Positions 51,130 to 59,221 of a stretch of DNA of 64,000 nucleotides are shown here, in pieces. The notes beneath the pieces are model-generated. The model did no database searches and had not been told where the DNA came from. It was given only the letters and a program-made list of their open reading frames with translations. Position 1 is the first letter of the stretch. Each line of letters opens with the position of its first letter. The stretch is taken from NCBI GenBank assembly GCA_964617375.1, contig CAZTXQ010000009.1:1-64000 (forward strand), in the 5' to 3' direction. The DNA is from Firm-13 sp964617375. GTDB lineage: Bacteria; Bacillota; Clostridia; Saccharofermentanales; Saccharofermentanaceae. Position numbers and translations under genes: made by a program.

Positions 51130-51158
51130 ATTGTACAGCATAACGAACAATTGTTCAA
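51130..51158 (-). promoter_or_regulatory. uvrB promoter with LexA box
   Basis: Minus-strand TTGAAC (51153-51158) and TACAAT (51130-51135) are 17 bases apart. GAACAATTGTTC (51145-51156), a perfect Cheo-type GAAC-N4-GTTC LexA box, covers the -35 box and spacer, so the uvrB-dnaE unit should be SOS-induced. Confidence 0.85.
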
Positions 51159-51278
51159 TCCGGTTAAAAAGCAGCCGTATATTCTTTCATTTCATCATTA
51201 GAAATAATATGAAATCAGAAATAATTCTTGCACTCTTCTGACGCGATTGCCTGACAACATAATTATCCCTTTGTTTTC

Positions 51279-51308
51279 TTGTCTAATTTTTAAAAAGCGT
51301 ACTATAAT
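51279..51308 (+). promoter_or_regulatory. Promoter of ilvE
   Basis: TTGTCT (51279-51284) and a perfect TATAAT (51303-51308), spacing 18. The short leader leaves no room for a T-box or attenuator. Confidence 0.7.
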
Positions 51309-51346
51309 AGAAAAATGAGAAAAAGGATATGCAAGGAGGAATACAT

Positions 51347-52417
51347 ATGTTTCCTGAAATAAAAATTACTTTGACCAAGAATCCCGGGCAGAAGCCGCTT
51401 CCGAATGAGCCGCTTCCCTTCGGAAAGAACTTTACCGATCACATGTTCATCATGGATTACGTCAAGGGCGAGGGATGGATCAATCCCAGAATCGAGCCGT
51501 ACGGCCCTTTTGAAATTTCTCCCGCCGCGATGGTCTTTCATTACGGTCAGGCCGTTTTCGAAGGACTCAAAGCCTACAAATGTCCGGACGGAAGCGTCAA
51601 CCTCTTCCGTCCCGAGTTGAATTATGAAAGAATCAACTGTTCAGACGAGCGGCTTGTTATTCCGGCGCTCGATCCCGAGTTCTGTGTTCATGCTACAAAA
51701 GTTCTCGTCGGCATCGATAAAGACTGGATTCCTTCCGGCGACGGCGAGTCTCTTTATATCCGTCCGTTTGTTATCGCTACCGACCCGTATCTCGGCGTAC
51801 GCGCATCCGAGACCTATCGCTTCATGATTATCCTCTCTCCTTCCGGAGCTTACTATCCTCAGGGGATAAACCCCGTCAACATCTACGTAGAAGATAAGTA
51901 TGTCCGTGCCGTACGCGGCGGAACCGGTTTCACCAAGTGCGCCGGCAACTATGCTTCCAGTCTGATCGCACAGGAAATCGCCCATAAGAGCGGCTATGTT
52001 CAGGTGCTGTGGCTGGACGGAATCGAGCAGAAGTACATCGAAGAAGTCGGTTCCATGAACATCCTCTTCGTGATGGATGGCAAACTGGTCACCCCCGCCC
52101 TTAACGGCAGCATACTTCCCGGTATCACAAGAAGATCCTGCATCGAGCTTGCCAAATCTCTCGGCATGGAAGTGGAAGAGCGCCGCATTTCGATCGACGA
52201 AATCATCGAGGCCGGCAAGGCAGGACGCTTGACCGAAGTATTCGGTTCCGGCACCGCGGCCGTCATCTCACCCGTCGGCGAACTGAAATATGAAGATACG
52301 GTTATTCATATCAACGGCAATAAAATCGGGCCGGTTGCCCAGCTGTTCTATGACACGATTACCGGCGTTCAAAAAGGCGCGATCGAAGACAAGTTTGGTT
52401 GGACAACCAAGATCTGA
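51347..52417 (+). CDS. ilvE: Branched-chain amino acid aminotransferase
   Basis: IlvE exchanges the amino group between leucine, isoleucine or valine and 2-oxoglutarate. The 356-residue fold-type IV PLP enzyme has GKNFTDHMFIMDYV, HYGQAVFEGLKAYKCPDG, the lysine region GGTGFTKCAGNYASSL (Schiff-base Lys in FTKCAGNY), EVGSMNILFV, and EVFGSGTAAVISPV. The ATG at 51347 has AAGGAGG seven bases upstream. It stands alone between its own promoter and terminator. Working with vorDBAC it links branched-chain amino acids to acyl-CoAs. Confidence 0.95.
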   Translation: MFPEIKITLTKNPGQKPLPNEPLPFGKNFTDHMFIMDYVKGEGWINPRIEPYGPFEISPAAMVFHYGQAVFEGLKAYKCPDGSVNLFRPELNYERINCSDERLVIPALDPEFCVHATKVLVGIDKDWIPSGDGESLYIRPFVIATDPYLGVRASETYRFMIILSPSGAYYPQGINPVNIYVEDKYVRAVRGGTGFTKCAGNYASSLIAQEIAHKSGYVQVLWLDGIEQKYIEEVGSMNILFVMDGKLVTPALNGSILPGITRRSCIELAKSLGMEVEERRISIDEIIEAGKAGRLTEVFGSGTAAVISPVGELKYEDTVIHINGNKIGPVAQLFYDTITGVQKGAIEDKFGWTTKI

Positions 52418-52444
52418 TCGGGATCGATTCTCTGCTTTATCCGG

Positions 52445-52488
52445 TACCCCGTCCGTTTTCGAAAGTGCGGACGGGGTATTTTTGTTTT
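52445..52488 (+). terminator. Intrinsic terminator of ilvE
   Basis: TACCCCGTCCG (52445-52455) and CGGACGGGGTA (52468-52478) form a perfect 11-base stem followed by TTTTTGTTTT. Confidence 0.93.
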
Positions 52489-52505
52489 ACGAGCCGGAAC
52501 AAGAT

Positions 52506-52565
52506 AATAGGCGTTATCTGCATATATCCGCTTGATTCGCCATACGAATCGGCTACAATAGGCGT
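52506..52565 (+). promoter_or_regulatory. Promoter of the mini-XRE gene with flanking direct repeats
   Basis: TTGATT (52532-52537) and TACAAT (52554-52559), spacing 16, lie between two copies of AATAGGCGT (52506-52514 and 52557-52565). The repeats could be operator halves for the regulator itself. Confidence 0.5.
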
Positions 52566-52594
52566 ATGCATCCTAATTATGAGGAGTATACGTA

Positions 52595-52798
52595 ATGAAC
52601 GGTTTCGAGCATTATCGGCGAAAGATGAATTTGACGCAGCTTGAAGTCGCCCAGATTATGGGAATCGACCAGACAACCGTATCGCGTTGGGAAAAAGGAA
52701 AGAAGCTCCCGAGATCCGGTAAGCTTCCTTTTCTTTCAAAGCTGTATCATTGTACAATCGAAGATCTGTTCAGCAATTTTGAAGAGTCCGGGCAATAA
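52595..52798 (+). CDS. Small XRE-family helix-turn-helix regulator
   Basis: A 67-residue protein that is almost entirely a Cro/C1-type helix-turn-helix: YRRKMNLTQLEVAQIMGIDQTTVSRWEKGKKLPRSGKLPFLSKLYHCTIEDLF. There is no effector or dimerisation domain. GAGGAG precedes the ATG by eight bases. It stands alone, convergent with an oxidoreductase gene from which only nine bases separate it, and there is no sign of a partner toxin or phage genes. Targets unknown, probably its own promoter. Confidence 0.88.
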   Translation: MNGFEHYRRKMNLTQLEVAQIMGIDQTTVSRWEKGKKLPRSGKLPFLSKLYHCTIEDLFSNFEESGQ

Positions 52799-52807
52799 GG
52801 CACGCCT

Positions 52808-53851
52808 CTATTGTTCTCTTTCCTGCGGATACACGAGTCTCCATTCTCTCCGGATCGCATCGAGCGTCTCCATAACGGACAGAGATTCGGACAGCGGCAT
52901 AACAGGACTCTCCTTCACTCCTGCCATGACACACCTCATCACTTCTTCCGCCTCATATTGGTACCCGTTTCCGATCCATTCCGGCGTATAGGAAAGGGTC
53001 GGTGTTTCGGCAAGTTCACCGGAATCCGAAAAAGTATAAAGATCCGCTCTGTCGGCCATCCAGAACTTGTTCACGCGAATTACGCCCTTCGTTCCGATAA
53101 TATTCATGGTCTGTGATAGATTCCGATCGATCGCAACCGTAAGACATGCCGTCTGCGCAGACTTCGCCAGGTTCCCGTCGATCTCGCCGTACTTCATAAT
53201 CGCTCCGAAAGACGCATCCACGCCGCTAAAGGTCATAGCCGCTTCCGTTGTTATGCCGACCGGCGCATGCCCGAAAATCATCGAGAGGTACGAGACCGGA
53301 TATATACCCAGATCCAGAAGTGCCCCTCCGCCCTTTTCGGGAACAACCGTTCTCAAGTCGGATGAGCTCATCAGCATCATTCCGAAATCGGACATAACCG
53401 TTAATACATCGCCGATCCTGCCGGTCCGGATCCACTCTTTCACGCGGATATTCACCGGAAGGAATCTCGTCCACATCGCTTCCATTAGAAAAGTACGGTT
53501 CGAAGCCGCGTCCAGCATCTTTCGCGTCTCTTTGCTGTTTAGAGCGAAGGGTTTTTCGCATAGAACCGGCACTTTGTGATTCAGGAAAAGAACAGCCGTT
53601 TCAGCATGCTGCGGGTGGAGATTGGAAATATATACGGCGTCGATCGAAGAATCACCGGCCATTTCCTCGTAGGAATCATATGCCCGGGCTTCCGGATAGA
53701 GTCCTCTGTATTCATCGACAAATTCCGATGCCCTGCCGGGTGTTCGGGATGCGGCACCAGCAAACTCGGCCTCAGGCAACTGCTTAAGTCCCTCGACAAA
53801 TTTATGGGCTATACCGCCCGGGCCTGCTATGGCGAATCGAAAACGCTTCAT
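52808..53851 (-). CDS. Gfo/Idh/MocA family oxidoreductase
   Basis: A 347-residue NAD(P)-dependent sugar-type dehydrogenase. The Rossmann start FRFAIAGPGGIAHKFVEGL, the AVYISNLHPQHAETAVLFLNHKVPVLCEKPFALN segment with the conserved EKP, and the later GGGALLDLGIYPVSYLSMIFG with the D-x-G-x-Y pattern of a catalytic region are all present. It resembles trans-1,2-dihydrobenzene diol/aldose dehydrogenase-like members; substrate unknown. The ATG at 53851 has AAGGAG six bases upstream. It follows the epimerase gene by 39 bases, suggesting joint action on a disaccharide or hexose. Confidence 0.9.
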   Translation of the reverse strand: MKRFRFAIAGPGGIAHKFVEGLKQLPEAEFAGAASRTPGRASEFVDEYRGLYPEARAYDSYEEMAGDSSIDAVYISNLHPQHAETAVLFLNHKVPVLCEKPFALNSKETRKMLDAASNRTFLMEAMWTRFLPVNIRVKEWIRTGRIGDVLTVMSDFGMMLMSSSDLRTVVPEKGGGALLDLGIYPVSYLSMIFGHAPVGITTEAAMTFSGVDASFGAIMKYGEIDGNLAKSAQTACLTVAIDRNLSQTMNIIGTKGVIRVNKFWMADRADLYTFSDSGELAETPTLSYTPEWIGNGYQYEAEEVMRCVMAGVKESPVMPLSESLSVMETLDAIRREWRLVYPQEREQ

Positions 53852-53890
53852 CGGAATCTCCTTCACATGTCCATAAGGAAACAGCATAGG

Positions 53891-55084
53891 TTAGGATTGA
53901 GCACCGGATTCGGGAAACCGTTTCATGATCTCCATACACATGCGGCCGTTGTGATACGGGCATTTCCAGGGACCGGCCAATTCTCTTTTCGCATCGTGAG
54001 ACCCATCTTCATAGACGGTCCAATACCATTCCCCGGAAGGCAGTATAACTTCCCTTTCCAGGAATTCGAGTACGGAGTACATCTTCTCCAAATGCTCCTC
54101 AGGAGTGCCGTGTTTGCCGATATCGTTGGCGATGCCGATGATCGCCTCGGCCTGAGGCCACCAGTCACGCTGTGTATTGTCGTGTCCGTCTTCGCATTCG
54201 AAATATAGGCCTCTGTCGGAAAGCGCCCGGCGAACGACATGGCCGCACAATTTCGCGGTGACCGGAGACACCTCAGCCGTTAAATGCTGATCTCCTATAA
54301 CATCAAGTGCCCGGTCAATCAGCCAGGATGCCTCGATATCGTGACCGTAGGAATGAAGGTCAAGGAGCGAATGAAGACTCTTGTCAAAAAAGACTTCCAG
54401 ACGCTCTTTATCGGGATTATACATTTCATTTGTCAGCTGCTTTACGCAAAATACGAGTGCGTCTTTGACTTCCGGGTCTCCCGTCACTTCGTAAAGTACG
54501 GTATAGGCTTCCATGATATGAAGAATCGTATTCATAGTCCTTTCGGCAATAATGCCGTTTTCGGACAGCTCCTCATTCGACATCGGCTGATACTCGCGCG
54601 TCAGCTGTTCGAGATAGCCCGTCCCGTCATGCCAGACCGACTCGATAAGACGGAAAAGTTTTCGCGCATAATCAAGCGCTTCTTGCTTTCTCGTCGCCTG
54701 ATAATAGGTCGAAAAGGCATATACCCCGAAAGCCTGATTGTAGGAATGCTTGAAGGTAAGGAGCGGCTGGGAGGAACCGTCGAGCATCCAGTAAAGTCCC
54801 TCAAATTCCGGATCCCAGGCCTTATCGGCAAGAAATCTGTAGGCATGATCCGCGGCATCTAAGTACTCTTTCTTTCCCGTAAGGCGATATGCTTCGGAGA
54901 AAGTCCATAATATCCGGGAATGCAGAATCACGCCTTTTTCGGCATCTTTATGAATCGTACCGTCATTCTCAACCAGTCCGTAAAAACCGCCGTGATCCCG
55001 GTCCATCAGTGTGAGCCAGAACGGAAGAATATCGCGGTTCAGCATGTCTTCAAGCCGGGATTTAAAACCATTAAAAGAATGCAT
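53891..55084 (-). CDS. Cellobiose 2-epimerase-like protein (AGE family)
   Basis: The 397-residue (alpha/alpha)6-barrel enzyme belongs to the N-acylglucosamine 2-epimerase superfamily. LHSYGHDIEASWL (His and Glu of the active site), DWWPQAEAI, and GPWKCPYHNGRMCMEI (second catalytic His) match cellobiose 2-epimerases, which turn the reducing glucose of cello- or manno-disaccharides into mannose or back. The ATG at 55084 is preceded only by a G-run (GGGGG); a GTG 12 bases earlier is possible. A TATAAT -10 box lies about 40 bases upstream. Confidence 0.88.
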   Translation of the reverse strand: MHSFNGFKSRLEDMLNRDILPFWLTLMDRDHGGFYGLVENDGTIHKDAEKGVILHSRILWTFSEAYRLTGKKEYLDAADHAYRFLADKAWDPEFEGLYWMLDGSSQPLLTFKHSYNQAFGVYAFSTYYQATRKQEALDYARKLFRLIESVWHDGTGYLEQLTREYQPMSNEELSENGIIAERTMNTILHIMEAYTVLYEVTGDPEVKDALVFCVKQLTNEMYNPDKERLEVFFDKSLHSLLDLHSYGHDIEASWLIDRALDVIGDQHLTAEVSPVTAKLCGHVVRRALSDRGLYFECEDGHDNTQRDWWPQAEAIIGIANDIGKHGTPEEHLEKMYSVLEFLEREVILPSGEWYWTVYEDGSHDAKRELAGPWKCPYHNGRMCMEIMKRFPESGAQS

Positions 55085-55258
55085 AATAACCCCCACGTTC
55101 GTATATTCAAAACAAGCTTATTATACCGTTCCTTTCCGTGCTTTGAATATATCTAAGCTGTCGAGTAATACGAATATACTCTTCTATTCGCTTGGGAAAC
55201 GTGTTCAGAGTCCGGTTATCGGGTATAATAAGCCTATTAAATCGGGAAGGTTATGATT

Positions 55259-55729
55259 ATGGAAAACAGCACAGCCTCGGAAAATACCAATAAGGATCCA
55301 GGACAGGGCGGTCTTATAAACGGAGACCTCTTTAAAGGAATTGCCGTATCCGATTTTAACGACACCGAATATGAATTCGATCTCGACAACATACACGTCC
55401 GGGTTGTTCAGAAGACCATATCAACACGGCCCGACCGCCTGTGCGTCGGTTTCCTTTTCCTTCCCGAAGCTCCCGTGCGTTTTCGCGTCGACGTACTGGT
55501 TCCCGGAAATTGTATGAATGCGAGGGTTGCTCTGAAGGATCAGGAACTGATTCCCTATTTCTCGAAAAACATTCCGTCCGATCCCGAACCTCTGATAACA
55601 TCCGGATGTACGGGACACGAGAAATACTCCACTTTAAAACCGGGAGAATTCCAGTCCATAAATTTCAAGTGGGAACCCGGTGATATACTCCGGTTCTTCT
55701 TCTATTTTGACGACAAACAACGGGTATGA
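55259..55729 (+). CDS. Orphan beta-sandwich protein resembling a GH127 accessory domain
   Basis: A 156-residue protein without signal peptide or membrane helix. The stretch FRVDVLVPGNCMNARVALKDQELI followed after about 35 residues by GEFQSINFKWEPGDILRFFF resembles the beta-sandwich after the catalytic barrel in GH127-type beta-L-arabinofuranosidases (pattern LRIPGWC...V.VNG...G...I.R.W..GD.I.L). No catalytic domain is attached or nearby. The ATG at 55259 is preceded by GAAGG at eight bases, and a TATAAT lies about 35 bases upstream. Function unknown; carbohydrate contact is an inference. Confidence 0.6.
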   Translation: MENSTASENTNKDPGQGGLINGDLFKGIAVSDFNDTEYEFDLDNIHVRVVQKTISTRPDRLCVGFLFLPEAPVRFRVDVLVPGNCMNARVALKDQELIPYFSKNIPSDPEPLITSGCTGHEKYSTLKPGEFQSINFKWEPGDILRFFFYFDDKQRV

Positions 55730-55748
55730 TCCGTAAAGCGGATACAGG

Positions 55749-57005
55749 TCAACCTGCAAGGCTTTCCGATACCTGAGCGGCCGGCGTGACCGTCACTTCG
55801 ACTTGAATAGTCGGAGCCAGCGTCTCACCCGCTTCATAAGCCGACTTGAGAAGTCCGTTGTGGACTCCTTTTTCGATGCATTTGAGCAAAATAAACGCCG
55901 TATTGTTGATGCGTTTTTCCATTAATCCTTCATCCAGAGACGCCGCGAGAAGATTGATCGAATCGAGATCCGTATGACGGATTGTTCCGGCTGCGGTCTG
56001 CAGGTTAAGGTTCTTGGTTTCTTTCATCTCTTCAAGAGTCGCGTAATTGTAGTCATAGGACTCGATAAAAATGACCGGTATGCCCGCTTTGTCAAACGGC
56101 ACATAATCCGACTGACTCAAGGTAACCTCCCGGTAAATATCCGTTGTCCCGTCGCCGTTTACGTCAAAGGATAATCCCGATTCGTTATACAGGAGATCCA
56201 CGCCGTTCTTCGATGAGAGACTGTTCTCGTAAACTACGTCATATGCTTCGTAGAGCTTCCTTCTCATCTCGTATTTTTTCCCGGCAGCGAGTGAACTGAA
56301 GCCTGCGCTTGCATAGAGTTTGTCGCCCGCGTAAATGCTTTCGATGCAATACATGGCATCCGTCGACGCCGTTTCAACCGGTGTCATCTGAGACGCATAA
56401 TATGCGGCACCGGCCGCCGAATCTTCTCCCGCACCGAAGGCAATTAATATCACGTCGTATCCGGGATTCGTATCTTTCAGCTGTTTGGCCAGCGTCAGAA
56501 GGCATCCGATTCCGCTCGCATTATCCTGTATGCCGTTATAGTCCGGATTCGCTGCAGAATTGGTAGTCCCGAAAAACGTATCGTAATGCGCTCCGACAAT
56601 GACCTGAAGATGTTCTTCTTTATAAGATCCGTCGTCCGCGGCTAACATAAAACCCTGCCCGGGTATCTTAACGATATAGTTTGTCGACGTACCCGAATGA
56701 TCCGGCGACTCAAAGGTCTGTTCGGTCACCGTATAGCCGAGCTTCTCAAATTCGTTCCTGACATATTCGCCCGCACCTTTTTCCTCGTCGGAATACGCCT
56801 TGCGGAAGGGAAACTCTGATGCAAGTCCGGTTGCGATCGATGATCCGTACATGCCGTAATCCGCAATCGGAGTTTCGGCAGTCTCTTCATTTCCACAGGC
56901 GCAAAGTACCGCCGGCAGAACCAGTGCAATTGAAAACAGGATTGCGGTTATTTTTCTGGAAACCCGGCCGATGCGAAAAGAACCGGGCAGCGGTGAACGT
57001 CGCAT
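55749..57005 (-). CDS. M28 family peptidase-like lipoprotein, probably impaired
   Basis: A 418-residue exported protein: a signal peptide with a lipobox ending at C37 (VLCAC), then an M28 aminopeptidase-like domain. Metal ligands appear at H140 (GAHYDT), D161 (QDNASG) and E194, with a late histidine in RHTDLDS. In active M28 enzymes the motif reads FGAEExG; here it is FGAGEDS, so the glutamate acting as general base is replaced by G193, and the usual aspartate of the fourth ligand is E222. Activity is doubtful. The ATG at 57005 has GAGGAG seven bases upstream and lies 17 bases past the DHQ-synthase-like gene. Confidence 0.8.
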   Translation of the reverse strand: MRRSPLPGSFRIGRVSRKITAILFSIALVLPAVLCACGNEETAETPIADYGMYGSSIATGLASEFPFRKAYSDEEKGAGEYVRNEFEKLGYTVTEQTFESPDHSGTSTNYIVKIPGQGFMLAADDGSYKEEHLQVIVGAHYDTFFGTTNSAANPDYNGIQDNASGIGCLLTLAKQLKDTNPGYDVILIAFGAGEDSAAGAAYYASQMTPVETASTDAMYCIESIYAGDKLYASAGFSSLAAGKKYEMRRKLYEAYDVVYENSLSSKNGVDLLYNESGLSFDVNGDGTTDIYREVTLSQSDYVPFDKAGIPVIFIESYDYNYATLEEMKETKNLNLQTAAGTIRHTDLDSINLLAASLDEGLMEKRINNTAFILLKCIEKGVHNGLLKSAYEAGETLAPTIQVEVTVTPAAQVSESLAG

Positions 57006-57022
57006 GCATTGTCTCCTCTTCA

Positions 57023-58039
57023 TTACGTACATATACCGGAAAGGACTTTTTCAAAGAAAGAAGCCGTGTCGGCCGCCGGAATCATATCGATATAGGGTTG
57101 TCCCTGATCGTCCAGCCGGACAACACTGACCGGATTGTCGTTGTTCTCGTAGTTCTTAAGAATCCGCTTGAGAAGGGTATCTTTGGCCACGCCGGTAACG
57201 GTCATCGGCAATCCGAACTTGATATAAATCGCCTTCATCCGGTCCGAATGGTAAAGCGAAAGCATGCCGAGTGCGAGTGCTTCTCCGTGTGTATATTTGA
57301 GAAAACGGAAATGCCCTTCGATCGCTTCCGCAATCTCCTGACCGAACGAGAGATAGCGCGGATCCTTCTCGCGCAGGAGTTTTCTCGACCGGATGCTCTG
57401 GTCTACAAGATTCATCATGTCAATCATCGGCTCCTGCAGAAGTTCGAGAAGGAAGCTGTTCCCGAGCAGTCCAAACTGAATCGCCTGAGCGATGCCGTTG
57501 GCCTGAAAACGGGGCGGCAATGTACGAAGATAGTCCGTATCAATGAGGACCCGTGCCGGCGAAGATGCGACTCCGATCTGGTTCTTATGACTCTGAAAAT
57601 TCAAGAAAGAGTCACCGGCAACGGAAGAGTCGATCATAGCCAGAAGAGATGTCGGAACCTGGATATAATCAATGCCTTTCTGGTAGGTCGCGGCCACAAA
57701 TGCGGCCACATCAATAACTCCGCCGCCGCCGAGCGCGATGAGCAGGTCTTTCTTCGAAAACTCAATATCCGTCAGGCGCTCAAACGCAGATCTGACTACG
57801 TCAAAAGACTTGGCAGCCTGACTTCCGTCAATGACAATCACGGTCGGATTGATTCCGTTCCTCACAAATTGACGGACAAAATCATTTATGTAATAACCGG
57901 AGACCTCACGGTCCGTTATGATGGCAACCTGTGCTTTTTCGAGGCGCGGTTTCAAGAGATCCGCCAGACAGAGCTGCGCATAAGACTGTCCGCATTCGAC
58001 GGGATAGGATGTTCCTGCATTGATTCCTGAAAGTTCCAT
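57023..58039 (-). CDS. 3-dehydroquinate synthase-like protein lacking catalytic residues
   Basis: The 338-residue protein aligns along its whole length with AroB-type sugar phosphate cyclases: ALGGGGVIDVAAFVAATYQKGIDYIQVPTSLLAMIDSSV and a final THGEALALGM. Key residues of AroB are changed: the zinc-binding Glu of AEVIK is Q185 and its Lys is Q188 (AQAIQ), both His of GHxxGHA are Q234 and E238 (GQEIAEA), and the Lys of GGKT is D143 (AGDS). Only H251 of the zinc set remains. It cannot be expected to make dehydroquinate. AGGAGG lies four bases before the ATG at 58039. It is followed by the M28-like gene. Confidence 0.82.
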   Translation of the reverse strand: MELSGINAGTSYPVECGQSYAQLCLADLLKPRLEKAQVAIITDREVSGYYINDFVRQFVRNGINPTVIVIDGSQAAKSFDVVRSAFERLTDIEFSKKDLLIALGGGGVIDVAAFVAATYQKGIDYIQVPTSLLAMIDSSVAGDSFLNFQSHKNQIGVASSPARVLIDTDYLRTLPPRFQANGIAQAIQFGLLGNSFLLELLQEPMIDMMNLVDQSIRSRKLLREKDPRYLSFGQEIAEAIEGHFRFLKYTHGEALALGMLSLYHSDRMKAIYIKFGLPMTVTGVAKDTLLKRILKNYENNDNPVSVVRLDDQGQPYIDMIPAADTASFFEKVLSGICT

Positions 58040-58126
58040 GAATCCTCCTAAAGATAACTTGCCCTCCATCATAACATTTTCACGGCTAAGTTATAAGACA
58101 TCATGACAAAAAGGCGATGCATAACA

Positions 58127-58561
58127 TCATATATAATACATTTCTTTTCCCGATTGCAGTTCCAGATATTCCTCCGCAAGGTCCGAAAGGCGGATTGATT
58201 CAAGAACGTCTTTCACATTTGCATTGAGTTTTCCCCAGACATTCCGGGCAAGAAACGACCGGATATCCGTGGGATCTTGCTCGTCGGTTTCGATGAGAAG
58301 CAAATCGCCCTCAAGTACGGACACAATTTCGCTTAAAAGGATTTCGGACGGCGCCTTCGTCAGCATATATCCGCCCTGCGCGCCTTTGACACTCCTGATA
58401 ATCCCGGCGCGGCGAAGCACCGAGAAATCCTGCTCGAGATATTTTAAAGAAATGTCCTGGCGGGCTGCAATTTCATGTAAGGCCACGTGACCCGATTCCG
58501 AGTAGACGGCAAGATCGACAAGGGCACGAAGACCGTATCTGCATTTTGTTGATAGCTTCAT
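58127..58561 (-). CDS. Rrf2 family regulator without cluster cysteines
   Basis: A 144-residue winged-helix regulator: MKLSTKCRYGLRALVDLAVYSE, LHEIAARQDISLKYLEQDFSVLRRAGIIRSVKGAQGGYML is the family DNA-binding domain. The region that holds three cysteines in IscR has none here (LIETDEQDPTDIRSFLARNVW), so it should not bind an iron-sulfur cluster and may sense another signal or be constitutive. An inverted repeat, CTGACC (58602-58607) with GGTCAG (58613-58618), lies upstream as a possible operator. Confidence 0.9.
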   Translation of the reverse strand: MKLSTKCRYGLRALVDLAVYSESGHVALHEIAARQDISLKYLEQDFSVLRRAGIIRSVKGAQGGYMLTKAPSEILLSEIVSVLEGDLLLIETDEQDPTDIRSFLARNVWGKLNANVKDVLESIRLSDLAEEYLELQSGKEMYYI

Positions 58562-58625
58562 AAGTATCCCTTCCGAAATTCATATCAATCACATAAGGAT
58601 TCTGACCGTACAGGTCAGGGATTCG

Positions 58626-59069
58626 TCAAATCGCGTAATCCTGTCCCGACGCATCCTCTTTTGCTGCAAATTCTTTGACAAGATCAGCGATGTTCATCTT
58701 GTCGACCGTATCCGAGATCACTCTGTTCAGCCGGCACCATGTATTTCTGGCAGCACACTGTGTGCTTTTACCGCATACAGACGTGTCTTCTATGCAGATC
58801 ACGGGAGAAATCGATTTCTCCGCAGCACGAAGCACATCGCCGACCGAAATGGCGGAAGAAGATCGGGCGAGCCGGTATCCGCCCTGTGCACCGCGCAGGC
58901 TCTTTATGATTCCGCCCTTACGCAAGAGGGAGAAGATCTGTTCGAGATAGTTGTCGGAAATCATTGTGCGCTCGCTGATTTCACGTATACTGACGCTTCC
59001 GGCGCCCGGCATCATCGCGATTGCAAGAACGGCTTCAAGTGCATAGCTGCCGCGCGTTGATATTCTCAT
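58626..59069 (-). CDS. Rrf2/IscR-like regulator with cluster-type cysteines
   Basis: The 147-residue regulator shares the fold of the neighbouring Rrf2 protein (MRISTRGSYALEAVLAIAM, ISERTMISDNYLEQIFSLLRKGGIIKSLRGAQGGYRL). Cysteines at 92, 99, 105 and 112 (CIEDTSVC...C...C) match the position and spacing of the [2Fe-2S] ligands of IscR (92, 98, 104), so it probably senses iron-sulfur status or redox. The ATG at 59069 has AAGGAG nine bases upstream. A palindrome over its -10 box suggests autoregulation. No isc or suf gene is nearby. Confidence 0.9.
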   Translation of the reverse strand: MRISTRGSYALEAVLAIAMMPGAGSVSIREISERTMISDNYLEQIFSLLRKGGIIKSLRGAQGGYRLARSSSAISVGDVLRAAEKSISPVICIEDTSVCGKSTQCAARNTWCRLNRVISDTVDKMNIADLVKEFAAKEDASGQDYAI

Positions 59070-59094
59070 GGTGATTTTCTCCTTTTCCCATATG

Positions 59095-59110
59095 ATTATA
59101 TGTGTATAAT
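59095..59110. promoter_or_regulatory. Palindrome in the rrf2 / carboxypeptidase-like divergent region
   Basis: ATTATATGTGTATAAT has perfect six-base arms around TGTG. Its left arm is a TATAAT -10 box on the minus strand for the cysteine-bearing Rrf2 gene, 26 bases before the start codon. It is a plausible autoregulatory operator. Confidence 0.55.
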
Positions 59111-59221
59111 TTATCATTTTCCTGCGTGTCGTGCAAGAAAGCGTTCGCGTATGTAAAAGCGCTTCTTGCCTGTCAATCGTGTTATAATCATTTTATTCAA
59201 CGGAATGTATCGGAGTGCACG

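Noticed and set aside
51108..51158. Upstream extension of uvrB
   Set aside because: It would cover the promoter and LexA box and lacks a ribosome site; UvrB normally starts close to the chosen ATG.
51202..51346. T-box or leucine attenuator before ilvE
   Set aside because: A good promoter lies about 40 bases before the start codon, leaving no room for such a leader, and no T-box sequence is visible.
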